64,000 nt of DNA from Spirodela intermedia (GCA_902729315.2 LR746274.1:1-64000); one strand, 5' to 3'. Positions 22,901-37,157 are shown, numbered from the stretch's first letter. Made by a program: numbers and translations. The notes: generated from the letters alone by a model not told the origin.

Positions 22901-25900
22901 GGTTCTCCAACATATTTTACAGTCTTCTTGAAGTATAGGTCTTGATTGAAAACTTTCTCTGCCTAAAACCATCAAACAATTGATAAACAGTCCAATAAAG
23001 CAGATTGATGGGAAAACAATTTTCCATGGATATGAGCAATAAAAAAGAAGAACAAACGAAAGATGAAAGAGAGAAATATAGAGTACATGACAGTAAGGAC
23101 GAGAAAGGAAAAGAAACAATAAAGAACAAGAGAAAGAAACAAAAAAATGGAAGAGGAAGGAACTAAAGCAAGAAAAAGGTAAGAAAAAATATATATATCA
23201 AAAAAAGCTCATAAAATCAATTCCCATATTTTTTTTAACAACGTCTAATTTCATCACTCAGTTACACAAAAACCAGACATTTACGTCCAATGTAAATTCT
23301 GAAAACGAGTTCTGGTTTCCCATGAATAATGCTAAAACTTTATAGAAGCATTGTGCATAGAAAATGAGCAAAATACCAGAGATTGTCAAATATGTGATGA
23401 CGAAGAGAAAACTTACCTTTCACGATCAACGAAAAGAATAATTTAAGCACACAATGTCACATAAGGAAAGCTTTTAACCAGTGATGAGAATGAAAAAAAG
23501 ACACACCTCAGCGCAAATTTTGCCTACTATTGAGATAGTTTCAACTGGGTATAGACCTCGAAGAGTCTCAGCACCTAAAAGAATGGCATCACTTCCTGAA
23601 GATAGTTGAAAAAATCTTGCGTCAAATAACTGGAATAGACTGACAAACAGTTTCCCAAAAAGAGTGCTCAAGTTTCAGAACAACCATCTAATACTGCATT
23701 AGCGACATCAGTGGCCTCAGCACGAGTTGGTCTCAGGTTATCTGTCATGCTGTCAACAACACGAGTAACAACTGCTGGTTTTCCAGCCATGTTACACTTG
23801 TATACAGCAGCCTTTTGAAACAGGAAGACCTGTCGATTGAGAGTCTTAGAAAATCCAAGCCATTCAAGCAATAAAAGAACTCCATTACACCTAGTAAGGG
23901 GACTTGCTTCGATGTAAATACAATAAATGAGAACTACCATGTTTCGTTCACCGCAGTGAACCTTTTTCTTTGACTAGCTATTCAGAGGGCTGATAGTAGT
24001 CACAGGTAAAGAAAGATTCTCAAGGGAATGGTAAATTATAAGTGCACATCATGAAACATGAAGTCAACATAGAATATCCCGATGTCCTAAACTCAGATAC
24101 TAACCACTGCTGTTAGTATGATGAGGGTACATAAAAAACGAGTATTCCAGAGCTCAAAGATGTGTGACAAACAGTAAGGTTCCAAACCTTCTCAGGAGGG
24201 AGATCTATTCCCAAATTTCCACGTGAAAGAATTATGCCATCAGCTTCTTGTAGAATTTCATCAAAATGAGTCAAACCCTGCATGATTCAGCATGTCAGGA
24301 ATACATTTAACAGTGAAAGAGCATATTTTAGGCGCCAACATGCCAGGAATACCTTGATAATTAAAATGAGAAAAATGACATGAGGAAGCTGAGATATGTT
24401 GGGCAGTCTACATAGACAACCCGAAAACTCACAGAAGTGAAAAAAATTATGATGACATAGTATGTGTAGAAACAATTCTAAAGATTAGAAATAAAGAAAA
24501 TAGTTTCAAACCTAATTGATCCACAGTTGGCTGAGAATAGAGATAAATATCTTATATGCATATAAATACAAATATGGATTTGGAACATACATGCAAAAAA
24601 TTTCAATCGCATTCCTTGTGACTCAAGAAAACATTATTTGATTGAGTCCATTTACCTCAGTGTTTTCAATCTTCGCAAATATTTGAGTCTGACCAAGATC
24701 ACCCAACTTAGAGAGGAATTCGCGTGCCTGTATGACAAGAATAACAAAGGAATTAGACAAGTCAGTCTAAAGTCTATCAGGTAAATACCAGAAGGATAAA
24801 TGCAATGCCTTGTAATTTATAATTCCATAACTGCATGATATATCAGTCAATAATTGATCAGACTCACATGCCGAACATCTTCTGCATGCCTGGTGTATGA
24901 CAATGACAGGAAATCAATGTTGTTCCGGACGCCCCATTTACTGATGACCTGGCAGACGTTTATCAAAAGGGAAGATATCAAATGGCTTGCTGAAACAGCT
25001 ATCATTAACCATAAGAGAGGATAGGTCATAACCAAATAAAAAATATGCAAGAAAAGAATAAATGATTATTTAAGTCAGTAAGACAAAACCTAAATTTGAC
25101 CGTTGCATAGAAGTGCAAAAAGGCTGCCATCAATCAAAACCAAACGATTGCTTGCAGATGTCAAGTAAAGCAGCTTTAATGAGAACAAAAGTTCATCCAC
25201 CACACTCACCAATTGGTAACCGCCAAGTTTATTACACACATTTGATCTTCATAGCTATATTACTAAGGATGAAATATTTGTAATCTGTAAGCTAGTAAAA
25301 ACACCCTATACATCAATTGCATCCAACATTACAGTGTATGCCATACATGATTAAGAGAAAAGTATCTTAAAAATATGAAATGGAAAATCTCACAAAGAAA
25401 ACTCTAGTTATCACAAAGATTGAAGATAGAACTGAGATGAAATATGGCAAAAACACCAGCCCCAAATGAAAAAATCTATAGTCCTAGTCTTCCATGAAAT
25501 TTCTGAATTATATTTCAATTTTTTGGCAGAAAAATTTTGATTTCATAAACTTTAAGCGAACATTCAAGCCTGGCAGTTCATTTTGCCATTTTCTCTCATA
25601 TTTGAGGGCTATAAAGAAGATGTTTATCATGACTACCGTACACACGGGTTACCACTGATTTCTATAGAAGATAATTTAGAATCTATAAATAGGCTTCCAT
25701 AACATAATGAACAATTAAATCTTCACCAGGTTTAGGATTGGTTTATTCTTGTGAAAGTTACAACACATTTGGGGCTGGTTTACAACACTTTAAGGAATTG
25801 ATTGAACCATGTGATTCTTTAAAATTATCACAACTGCTAACCATTTTTGCAAATCCAGTTTCGTGTAACGGTGAAATGAAAAGACAAACAACATAGGTAT

Positions 25901-28772
25901 TCTAAAAAAAATTTGCAAGAATGTCAATTTGACGTCTGAATGCATCAACATCACAAGGATGATGCATTCCCGTGCGCATGCATTACCTTGTTTTTAAAAC
26001 CTCCAATAGGAAAGAAATTATGAAAATGGAAAGTATTTGAAATGGAATCGCAAGAATCAGTTTTACTAAAATCCCCAAGCTCCCACCATGCCATTGACCA
26101 ACAAAAGAAGGTAGCTTCAGAGTGCTAAACCCTCAAGAAACGGTTGTCTAACTAAATGATAGTACCAAGAAACTGAAGCATCAAAACCAATGTAACTGAC
26201 TTTTAAAATCACATGGCAAGATGAAAGCAGAAACAGTATGAAAAAATGGCACATCAACTTCAGTTATACAAGATTCAAACAAGAACTCAAGAAACTCCGG
26301 TTGCATAACTCAGAACAGGCCATTTTATCATCCACTTTCATAAATTACAAAGAAGAGATTTAGAAATATAAATATCATATAAGATACTCCAGATGAAAAA
26401 CTAAGAAACCCAAGAACAAGCAACAAACTTTTTTCACAGTATTAAGAAAAAAGAGAGCTGGGTTTCAGATATCATCCTCTTACCTCCTTGTCAGCATCAG
26501 TCAGCGTAGGCAAATCAATGCGAATTTGAGAGATGTGCAAAGTGAACAATGAACCAGCAAGTGTAGCACTATTTTTAATCGCACAAACAACGTCATCCCC
26601 CTTCAGCTCCGTCACCTGGAGTTTAATCCAATTGTGAAATACCAATAATAAACAAAGAAGGACAATATTACTATTAATCCAGACTTCAAGGGAGACGTAA
26701 AATCTTTCTCACGTCCAATTTAGTACGGGTCAGGTAATCAGCGGGGCTCCAAATTCCAAAAAAGAATGCATGGAAGACAAAAGATGCACATAAAATAAAC
26801 AGTTGCTGCATGAATATCAGTTGGTGAACGAAAACAAAGGGACTAATTTGCAAAAGCAGAAAATTATCTCTAAGGGAGAACAAAACAGCTTAAAGATACG
26901 GAGCAAGGTCATACATCCTAGAAAAGGCCATTCATACCTCCAACCACACAGACGTAGTCTCGCTGCCAGTGAACAAGTACTGGCCAATAAAGATGGTATC
27001 CCCAACCTTCACCGCCTGCAGAGAATAAATAAAGCAAATCAACTTTAATCCAGGAAGAAGCCAGATAAATCCTGTCTCAATAGTAACAGAAAAGAAGGGG
27101 GGTGGGGGAGGACTGAATAATCTTGAGACTTCAGTGACTTGTTTACAAGGTTCTACTACGGGCAACCTATGCATGCTTGAGCAGTAAGAGGGACCATCTA
27201 CTGGTTACAGGAAATCAAATAAATAAACGACGCATTTAGAACTATACTTGTTAACAGCAATGACAACGAAAATCAGAATCCACATCAGCAACGAGCTGGG
27301 TCAACCTTGTGGAATTCTACAGACCTGGCTTACAGAACCCAACTACATTCCAAATACCTAAATATCCATTTTTTGCGGGATTGGAAGACTTGTTCAAACA
27401 AGTTGGTCGACAGTAAAATTACAACGTCATCCCCGGCAGCACATAAACTACTATATAAAATTCCACCCACGCATACAAATAATAAAAAATTAAGAAGAAA
27501 AATGTACAAATGCCGCACCAAGCGAGTGACATGGATGAGCAAAGCTTACTTTTGCAAGTCCACTAAAATTTATTGGTAGCAGCTCCGATGAGGCCTCTAC
27601 ATCTTGATGAGGCGTCAAAACAACGTGTCCATTTTCCTCGAGTGAAATCGCATGCTCATTTTTATTGACGACCTGCAACTCAGGCCCAACCGTATCCAAC
27701 ATGACCTAAAAAAACAGAAAAAGAGATTTACATTGGTTTTAACGGATGACAAAAGAAGTATAGATAAACAAAAACTCATTCGCTTATGCCAAATGCATAA
27801 TCTTTATTGATTACATTGATCTCTAAACTTTCTTGACTAAACATCATCTGACCTGAACCTCACTAAATCATCAGCGGAAATGATTGTTGCTTTATCACCA
27901 GGAAAATAAAAGTAAAACATATTATGCAAACCATTGTGATCAGAGAGCAGAGTTGCACACGTGAATTGATAGGCGATTGAGGGACTAGATATGAGAAGAA
28001 GGTTCCAAGAAGCATCATACCCTCACCGTTGAGCAGTCGAGAAAATACATCCGAGAGTTAATTTTGTACAGAAGGGCCGAAAAGAAAAAAGAAAAAAAAG
28101 AGAGGAAAGCTAAGTCCGGAACGCACCGCGCACAACTTCTTGGAGCTCTTGACGGCGATCTTGAGGTTCTCCAAGGTCTTCTGGTGATATTCGACATCCC
28201 CCCAGGAGAAGTCAAATCGTGCCACTGAAAAGAAATTCATAAATTGATCAGGCGGCCGCGTTCTTTACGTGCGGGAGGCAGAATCAGGCGGTTGAAAAGA
28301 GAAATAGAGCAAGCGGCAGCAGGTACCCGACATCCCAGCCTTGAGGCAGGCGGAGATCACCTCTACGCTTCGGGACTTTGGCCCGAGAGTCCCGACGATC
28401 TTGGTCATGGCCGGGAAGAAGGTCTGCAGAGAAAAGAATAAAGTATTAAAATTCGAAAGAAAGAAATATCGCAGCCGAAGACGGGCTCTGAGTTAGGGAT
28501 CGTAGCCTCCTCCCCCCACACTCGGAATTGGGGTGGTTGGAGGACAATAAGAAGAGGAGAAAGGGGGGAGCATAGAGGATGAGGAGGAGGGGTCACAGAA
28601 GATCAGAAGCCAGAAAGGAGGACAAGGCCCCCTATTGTGAGAGCATCTCGAGCAAGAGGCAGATCTGGACACAGCGGCAGGGAAGAGGAAGAGTGGGACG
28701 CACAGGTTTGGACGGCTCGAGGATGGAGGCCATCCGAATGGGCTCCTCGAGGAGGAGATGAGTGGAATGCAT
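19982..28772 (-). CDS. Pyruvate kinase, cytosolic isozyme
   Basis: Sixteen exons in transcript order: 28772-28704, 28423-28327, 28224-28127, 27705-27550, 27015-26938, 26615-26484, 24948-24868, 24727-24656, 24277-24188, 23829-23685, 23595-23507, 22962-22867, 22730-22663, 22554-22455, 21687-21628, 20134-19982. They join in phase to 527 residues, the length I recall for the rice cytosolic isozyme. The enzyme converts phosphoenolpyruvate and ADP to pyruvate and ATP, the last step of glycolysis in the cytosol. Seen are [40 protein letters not shown], the active-site region [78 protein letters not shown] and the tail [12 protein letters not shown]. There is no transit peptide: the protein starts [15 protein letters not shown]. 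An internal MASILEP start is also possible. Confidence 0.97.
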
Positions 28773-30678
28773 TTCTTCCGGTGGATCGGGGCTCCGGTGG
28801 CTTCCTCAGGTGACGGCGGTGGCTGTGGCGATGCCGCGGGAAGGGAAGAGAGGGAAGGTGCGGGAAGAGCAGACGTCGACTACCACGCGCGACTGGGAAG
28901 GGAAGGGAATAGCAACGGTTCCTAGTATTAATGATCGATGACGATAAAATAAATAAATAAATGTTGTAACTCGTTCGTCCGGCGCACTCCCCATTTTCTC
29001 CTTCCACTTTTCGCCCGGCGAGGGCCAGTGTAGCGCAGTAGCGCACACAGTCGGCTCTGCGACTCACTCACTGATCGTCCGATCGCTGATGCCTGGCAGT
29101 CGTCCGCGCGTGCGATCAATGATCCCACTGGAGGCGTAGTTCTGCGTGGATATTCTCCAGCTCGGGGAATCTCCCTGGCCAGACTCAGAAAATATCTCCG
29201 TGTATATGAGTCGATCATTGCGGCCCAAGAGGCCAGTTACCGCCAGCGAAAGACGGTGGGCGCAGCGCCGGGTGGATCACCGGGAATTGAAGTCGTCGCG
29301 GCTCACCGGATGGACCCACCCAGAGAGAGAGGACGCGGAGGACCGGAAGGCGGGCGGCCTACACGTTCCTCTGGGCTGTCTCGTCGTAATCGCATAGCCG
29401 CTGGCCGAAAGGCTGGGCGGTCTCGCACGCGGCAGGCTCTCCGGGAGGATCCCCCATCAGAAACTTGGGCGCGGGCGCCGCGGCGGCTTCCTGTGGGCAT
29501 CCAGGTGTGGCGGTTTACTTCTATCGCTGGCACGGCGGCGCGCGACGATGTTGCCCAGTCCACGTGCCAGAGGAGAAAAGTTAATGCTTGTTCCAGCTGT
29601 TGGAGCGAGCTGCTTCCAATTTATTTTATTCCACTTAAATGTTCTTCTGGAGCACGCCGCGAATGGTAAACCATGCGAGGGCTGCCGCGCTTCCCCGTCG
29701 GCGAGATCCCCCGATATCTCTCCCCTGAATAAACAAACAATCATCAGGGCGAAGAGCAGGATGAGAGACCCCTGCGAAGGGCAGAATTCTTTTTAAGAGG
29801 TCCGCACAAGCCCGCGGAGACACGGGGTATCGGCATTCGAATGCATGAAGAGACGGCCATGTGCAGCGGCGGACGGTCTGGTCCACGCTTTCGCGAACGG
29901 ACTCGAGGGAGGAGGCGTAGGGATTATTGCGGGAGGGAGAGGAAGAGAGAGAGAGAGATAAAAGAAGGAAAAAAAAATCGAGAATCCCACAGAATCCCCT
30001 CCGGCGCACGCCATGCTGACGCATTTGTCTGACCGAAGATCCTTCAAATGACGGGGCGAGGATGAAGGGTAGTGGTGGGTTCAGCGTCAAAGACAAACCT
30101 CAATAGGCGCTCCCCGGCCCACGAAAAAAAACTAACAAAAGCTATCACGAATAACCAACCCAGAAGGACAAGCTCCCTCGCATCCGTCGCGGGCTCAGAC
30201 AGACATCTAATCTACGGCAAGCCGCGCACTACATACCACCTGACCACCGCCCTCGCAAGGTAACGCCCCCCGCCCCCTTCGCAGGAGAAGAGAGGCATCA
30301 TCAGTCGGGTCAGGAACCCAAGAAAATTGCCTGAGCCACCAGACGATCACCCTGTCCGGAACCATTTATTCCAGCAGATTATGACTTAAGTGGCAGGACA
30401 CACTGGTTCCTCATTTCATCCGTGGAATGGAAGATGCAGTCCGGCAAATCCCACCTTTTCTAGTCATCATCTACTTCAACAGGAGACGACCAACCCCCAA
30501 GATGGTTCCACTCAAGTCGGGGTGAGAAGAGGATAGACCAGTGTATGTGCTGCCTCGATGGCAGGAGTACAAAGGTGGGTGGACACAGAATGCACTGGAC
30601 TTCTCTGATGTAAACAATTCGGAATTTGTGTTGCTACAAAAGTCAAAATTACCTCCTCCCTTCCTCTCTCGCTTGTCC
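28773..30678. other. Pyruvate kinase promoter region and PPR gene 3' flank
   Basis: About 1.9 kb of mixed, partly GC-rich sequence upstream of the pyruvate kinase start and downstream of the PPR-DYW stop. Both genes are on the minus strand. An AAATAAATAAATAAATG tract near 28946-28962 lies about 175 bases upstream of the kinase start. A short GA tract lies near 29940-29962. Overlapping open frames here show no recognisable protein. Confidence 0.5.
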
Positions 30679-32730
30679 TTACCAGTAATCTTTGCAGGAG
30701 CATAAACCGTCCTTGAAATGATGAAACCTCTTGGCGTCCCGTATGATAAGTTCACGCCCCACGGCCTTTGACATGATCTTCATATAGCTATGGCAATCCC
30801 CGCAAATGCGAAGATTTTTTATTATTCTGATGGGTGACCGCGCAGAGCTGCTGATAAGGCCGTAAGCCGTCGCCAGCCTCTCACTGTGAGCAAGCAGTGC
30901 CTCCTCTTTCGATTCCTGCTCAATGTCGTGAAGCACGAATCTCGTGTCAGGGACGTACCCGGACTCCCTCAGCGTCGCTGCTAGCCCCTTTATAAGACCG
31001 TAAATCTTGTCTTTCTCCGGGTGGGACGTATCTCCCGCTCTGTACTCGTGCACTCTACTCCTTACCTCGAGAAGATTTGCTTTCCTTTGCTTCTCCTTCT
31101 CCATGTCCGAAGTTTTAACGGGCAGAAGACCGGTCTCTGATTCGCCAGTGAGCCTCGACGGATCCAAGAGCACAACTATTTCGGCACACTGATCCCCGAG
31201 CTCTACGTTCCCTTGAAGCCTAGAGCAGTTCATCAAGGCTTCCCATACAATCACACTAGGTTCCGTGGGCATCCCCCTCATAAACTCCAAGGCTTCATCC
31301 AAATAACCTGCTTCTCCATGCATGCGAACAATGCTGGAGTAGTGCTCCATGGTCGGGATGATTCCATAGACCTCCCTCATCGATTTAAAGTGTAGCATCC
31401 CTTCATCTACGGCACCCAAAGAGCTGCAAACATGAAAAAGTGCGACAAACATGTGACTGTCGGGAGTCAGCCCCTTTTGCACGAACCTGTTGAAGAGATC
31501 GATCGCATCCTCCCCGAGTCCATTGTCTGCGAGGCCAAGCATCATGGTTTCCCATGATGTGATGTTCCGCTCAGGCATTGTCTCAAACAACTTGCGCGCG
31601 TCGTCCATTAACTCGCACTTACAGTACACACTCAAAATTCTGTTGTAAATCCTTACTCCAAGGTAACCAATCATCTTCATGATATAATCATGAACAGCTT
31701 TCACTTCATCTACAGCTTTGGCGTTCCCGCAAGCGTCCAACAGCTTTAAGCATCGATCAAGATCCAAAACCTTTTCCTCTTTCTCCAACAAACCCAGAAC
31801 TTGCACAGCTTCCTTCGCCTTACCTTCCGACAAGAAAGTATCCAACTCCTCAATGGTGCCCTTATGGCAGGTACCATCAGCAATTGCCTCGGTTTGCTCA
31901 GCGGTTCTGCTGTCATCTTTTCGTTGGACGCCTTGATGAATCTCCCCCAGGGTTCGTTCAGAAAAGCCATTCATACCCCGGTCTAATTGATTAATTCCAT
32001 AAGGATTCCTTCGAAATTCACCGCAGTTGCCCAGGGCAGGCGGATCCGGACTGTTCCGGTAGATCTCGGGAGGGTTTCCTCTGTCGAACCCATTCAGATT
32101 CTGCTGCCAGTTCCTAGAGCCATCCGAGGTTTGGTTCACGGGGATGCCCCTCTGGAACTCACCGGAACTCCGCTGCGCCCCAAGGGCGAAACCGTACGGA
32201 TGTTGGTTTGGCGCACATAATCCCTCAAGGCTGTGCTCGGAGCTCCGACCATCAAAGCTTCGATCCAACGGAGCCCGACCATGGAAACCATAAACATCCC
32301 GTTGCGAGCTCCGAAGCCCATCCTCGTTGAACCCGCTTTGATAGCGTTCATGCGGCGCCACCGATGGGTCGCTCCGGAAGCCGCTGTGGACGCATTCCGC
32401 ACCTTGTGTATCCGGCTGGACATCCGCTCTCTCGGCAGCGCCAATCAAGTGCCGCACCGAAGTTGGGACTGTGACGCCGCCCACGAGATCCTGTTGTTGC
32501 GAGGAACCAAGATAAGGAGAAAAGACTCTTCCCCGGGAGGAGGAGGAGGAGGAGGAGAATGATGAAAGTAATCTGGCGAAGAGAAGGTCTGCCCTATTCC
32601 TGGACATTGTTGCCGGAGCACGGCGCACCAGAAACCCTAGTGCCATGAGAACCAGAGGCCCATCGCCCTTGCACGTTCTCATAGTAACAAGGGCTGCCAA
32701 TGGCACGATTTTATTCGGACTTGTCGGCAT
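30679..32730 (-). CDS. PPR-DYW RNA-editing protein, MEF8/DYW2-like
   Basis: Intronless, up to 683 residues. The likely start is one of the internal ATGs (MALGFLVRR or MSRNRADLLF) that open an arginine- and serine-rich organelle-targeting leader. Residues about 100-290 are low-complexity, repeating short NP/GF/RSS motifs. About 330-500 hold a few PPR motifs, for example YNRILSVYCKCELMDDARKL and TSWETMMLGLADNGLGEDAI. The end is an E+/DYW domain with SHPEKDKIY, HSERLA (615-620), CGDCH (643-647) and terminal CSCKDYW. The H-x-E and C-x-x-C-H residues bind zinc in the DYW cytidine deaminase fold that performs organellar C-to-U editing. Few PPRs, a long repetitive N-terminus and an intact DYW fit the MEF8/MEF8S/DYW2 group, some of which supply DYW activity to partner PPRs. 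Confidence 0.92.
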   Translation of the reverse strand: MPTSPNKIVPLAALVTMRTCKGDGPLVLMALGFLVRRAPATMSRNRADLLFARLLSSFSSSSSSSRGRVFSPYLGSSQQQDLVGGVTVPTSVRHLIGAAERADVQPDTQGAECVHSGFRSDPSVAPHERYQSGFNEDGLRSSQRDVYGFHGRAPLDRSFDGRSSEHSLEGLCAPNQHPYGFALGAQRSSGEFQRGIPVNQTSDGSRNWQQNLNGFDRGNPPEIYRNSPDPPALGNCGEFRRNPYGINQLDRGMNGFSERTLGEIHQGVQRKDDSRTAEQTEAIADGTCHKGTIEELDTFLSEGKAKEAVQVLGLLEKEEKVLDLDRCLKLLDACGNAKAVDEVKAVHDYIMKMIGYLGVRIYNRILSVYCKCELMDDARKLFETMPERNITSWETMMLGLADNGLGEDAIDLFNRFVQKGLTPDSHMFVALFHVCSSLGAVDEGMLHFKSMREVYGIIPTMEHYSSIVRMHGEAGYLDEALEFMRGMPTEPSVIVWEALMNCSRLQGNVELGDQCAEIVVLLDPSRLTGESETGLLPVKTSDMEKEKQRKANLLEVRSRVHEYRAGDTSHPEKDKIYGLIKGLAATLRESGYVPDTRFVLHDIEQESKEEALLAHSERLATAYGLISSSARSPIRIIKNLRICGDCHSYMKIMSKAVGRELIIRDAKRFHHFKDGLCSCKDYW

Positions 32731-35700
32731 GTTAAGTCCATATATCTAGTTTACAACCTCAAGTAAAGAGGTATTCTAAACTTCTAATACCTTCTTTCCA
32801 GACAGAACCTCCGCAAAGAAAAAAAATCAATAAATAGTAAAATATCAGTCAAGGCTACCTATAAAATCAGAGCTAATGTATGTGAAAGGAATTCTTATAG
32901 AACCATATTCTGGAATAATAAACCATCATCAAAAGTACATTTTAGGCTATTCCCCTACATTCTTTTGGTGTTTTCTTGGATTATTCTCGAAGTCACTACC
33001 TTTCGAAATAGCTTTAGGAAAACTGTGTATAAAACGCACAACATACATCAAACAAATAATCATATTAGTGTAAGATACGTTATGCAACTCATTGCTTACA
33101 TCAACTTTGAAATTTGATGCAATGATAATAAAATGTATTAACCAAAAGGTGTATATACATCCTACACATCGATTATATTGGATATGATCAATGCCTTATG
33201 AATGTATTACCTTTGGTAAGCCATACCTTGCCACCTTGACATTCTAGGCATATCTTCATGTCTAAAATTTTGTTCTACCAATGTGCTGACTTTATTCTCA
33301 AAACTGTGGAGATATATTTTTCAAGTTTGTGATATCATGCATATACTAAATAATGGATTCACCAATGAAAATAGAAAAAATGATCAAATTTTCAGTCATG
33401 CCTCCCACGTATCTTTAGCTTTTCATTGCATCATTGAAGTACCCTCTTTCTAATATATCAATATATCCACTTTAATTGATACACAAATAAAATGTTCACA
33501 TCAACCTGCTCAAAGTGTACACAGTCATTGTAACAAGATTAACTCCTATCAAATAGTACTTCACAATTAAAAGAAAATAAATATTTTAATCCATTATTTT
33601 TTTATATAAATTGCCCTTGGTGGCTAATTGAGATTAGAATTTTTCAATTATCTTAAATATCAAAATCCATTTTTTCTTGTATAGATGTTGGTAGCTTGTC
33701 TTGTTTCTACAATGCAATGTTGAAGTATTCTTCAAGTTTGATATGTGGCAAATAATTTATTGTTAGTTTTGTAGCATTCAATGATTGTTTCTATTCTCAC
33801 ATTTTAATCATTTCAATTATTTCAATGTATAGTCATCCTATTTGAAAGTAGAGAATATATTTTTTTGTCCAATTATAATCTTAATGCTTCATGATGGACA
33901 GAATGCTATGACCTATTGATGACTTTGTTTATCTCATTATACAGCTTTATATGAGTTAAGAATTCTTTTAATCATAATATCTTCTTTAGCCTTATATATC
34001 ATAAAAGCTTCTTCAAGTATTACATCTCACCGACCTTATTCTTTTGAGTGTAAGAGTTTGTATTATAAATCATCTTTAATTAAACCTACAACGGGATTTT
34101 TTCTCTTCTACTTTTAGTACAGCTAACGCACATTATTTCCTTTTAAAGTGCAATTTAATCCAAGAAATATATAACCACTAGCATAGATGGTATCTACATT
34201 ATTTTTGAGTTTTACAGCTCAAAATTATGTCTTCAAGCTAATAAAAACTCATAATATGAAGATGTTATTTCACATTATAAAATAGCATGATCCATCAAAG
34301 AAAATATGTAAGCATACTTAGTGTATTTTGCATGAAAAAAAATTATATTATTATTAATATATCATAAATTTTAAAAATATTACAAAATGGCAAAGTCAAA
34401 AAAACCAATAGTTTATATATCAAATTTATGTTGGTGAGTGGTTAAACAGGGCATATCTTGTTTATGAAAATGTTGGAAATAATACATTTATTACCACGTC
34501 TTCCTAATACTTCAACACCCACTTTGATTCATTTTTTGTGAAATATGTATACAAATGATTTTTGGGTTATAATTGGAACCTCTTTTTTCCCTAGATCCAT
34601 CTCACATCAATTCCTCAAATCCATTTACCTATAAGTAGTCTAACCTTTGGGTTGTATATGAGTATTCACTCTCTATTTGAGGCAACAATTTACCTACTAT
34701 CACGAGTTACCACTAAGGATCCCAACATTTTGATTCAACTTGTCTAAATTGTGGAGTAAATGAGCCTCTAAATGAGGTGTTTTGTTAGAAACTCTTTTAT
34801 GAGCCTGACTTGTCAAATGAGTTCTAATTATCTTATATTTTTAACTGTAAGAAAAATTATAAACATCAGTAAATACTTGGATATTATTAACTGAAGAGAT
34901 ATATCTTTGGGCATTGGCTGGCTCTATGCTAGTCAAGAATCCCCAAGGGTTTGCAAGAATCCTTGATATACTTTCATTCCAACTTTAACCTTCCTTTATA
35001 CTTCTATCAATATTGAATCAACCGAATACACTTCTAACAATTGTTTCACACTTGGAAGACCTTCATGATATCATTAGATCTTGTTTTTCAAATATAAGTG
35101 TAATTAATATTTTTCTCCATAGTGATTGTAACCCATCCTCATCGAGTAGCCAAATAAGGCTTAGCTAGTCATATTATTAAGTACTCAAGGTGAACAACCA
35201 AATCATGACAAGATTTTGTCTCTGACCTGTATTTGAATCGACATACATTTTCACAAGAAAATGTCCAAGGCTAATAATATTGGATGTCTCAACACAATAA
35301 TTGAGAATGATAAAATGGCAATTGAAATATAATGAATTAAAAACTATGTTACTAAATGGATTAGCATTATTAATCCCACTATTTTCATCTATAAAAAATT
35401 AAGTATTTGAAAAGTTTGACTAAATGCATTAAGTAATATATATTTTCTTATAGTAAAATCTGATCATTGGTCATCAAATGCTAGATGAATAAAAGTTATC
35501 AATTTTAAATACTACTGTACCGAAGGGGCCTAAAGAATTTCCTAATTGGAGTTACAGGATCCACTTAAGTTGATTGTTTTGTCTTATATTTCAAACCACT
35601 GAATTGACCAATTCGAAAATAGTTGGATGATAACCAAATTTTTATCGATTGAGATTCCTTAATTATATTAAAAAACAGATCACACATTCCTTTATGTTTG

Positions 35701-37157
35701 GTAGGAGATTGAATTTTTACTTTAGAATATATATTTTTTAATATTGATGTAATATAATCTATTATGGTTAATCAATCCTGAACTTCTTGTATTATTTCTT
35801 GTTCCATCATACAAAATAAATGACTTAGCTAACTGATTTTTTTATAAAATCATGAATCAGATCATTTGTCTTTATTTCAATAAAAGAAGCATGAATAACT
35901 TCTATAGAACCATTTGTTCTAGGTCTCAATTCAATACTAAGTTTGAACTAATTTCATTCTTGTGTGATAAATTCCTCAAATTTGGCTGGCCATTTTCATG
36001 AAAGATGTAATTGACAACTCTAAGTTGGACAATATCTAATTCCTTGAAAAGATTGTGGAAAAAAAATGTAATTTTTTTGTATCATTTATTTTTCTTGAGC
36101 ATCAACGAATTTTTTTTTCTTGGTTTCTGAATCATTTATTTTGTACTTATGCCAATAAAGATATTTTTTTAAAAATAAGGCTGCTTGGGGAGGAATTCCA
36201 ATGAGACTTTATCCATTGAGGTTCTGAGTGGCCATCAAATATATTCTTTCAATCGTCAAATTCATTATGCGGGGGATCATTAGGAAGTAGACTGGATTTC
36301 ATTTATCACGAATATTTCTATGGACTCCTCTACATCTGTAAAACTTATTTAATGATCCCTGATTCAACTTTGCAATTGACTTTGCAATTGACTCTACGTA
36401 TGCCACTAAACTAGAGTCCATTATGCTGTAGAACTTTTGCACATTTAGCTTTGCAATTGAGAACTTCAGGGCACGTGAACTTGATGGAATCACACAAATA
36501 TGACTTCGATCTCATATGCCATTTATGGAGTAAGAAAATGGCATAAATACTCACAACAAGATATCTAATGGCCCAGTGTGATTCATGAAAAAAATGGAAA
36601 ACAGAGGATAATGCATACAGAAGTAAGAATAAATCATCTCACAAGATAGAGAACAGATGTTATAATTTATGTGCTTGGAAAAAAAAATATCTTCTTCCAT
36701 TCGAAAGGGGAGACACAAAGACCAATTTTCAGTGCACTCGTCTTATCAACTGTCGTCGTAACAGTGCAGAGCCTTAGATCGACGCGAAGCCTTCCTCGTG
36801 TTCATATATTGATTGCATTGATGAAGGGGCGCATAGGATCTGTCAAAGAGCACTCCGATTACCAGAATCAGATTTTTCGGAACTGAGGTGACTATCTTAA
36901 GATCTCCGCGAGTCCTATCGAGGGGTAGTTTCGGGCGTCCCACCTTTCTTCGATCTTTGGGCCGGCCACACTGTAAAGCTGGGCAGTAGACAGTGGGAGG
37001 GGGAGGCGCCGATCTCATTCCTTCGCATAATCGTAATCATCTCCCTCGCCGTCGTCGTCGCCACCTGCCCACTCTTACCCTCGCCGAACTACCGCAGGCG
37101 TGGCATCCTCCTTCTAAATTACCCTCGCCGTTGGCCCGCACACTGTTTCTGCCGCCG
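32731..37157. other. AT-rich intergenic gap between divergent genes
   Basis: About 4.4 kb, strongly AT-rich between 32750 and 36600, with stops in every frame and no recognisable gene, RNA or intact mobile element. It may be decayed transposon sequence, but I found no terminal repeats. From about 36770 GC rises toward the start of the twin-CX9C gene and is probably its promoter. Confidence 0.55.

Noticed and set aside
28603-29067. 154-residue minus-strand frame upstream of pyruvate kinase
   Set aside because: It overlaps kinase exon 1 in another frame and is arginine/serine-rich by composition.
32731-36600. Possible retrotransposon in the AT-rich gap
   Set aside because: No terminal repeats, primer site or polymerase motif could be read on either strand.
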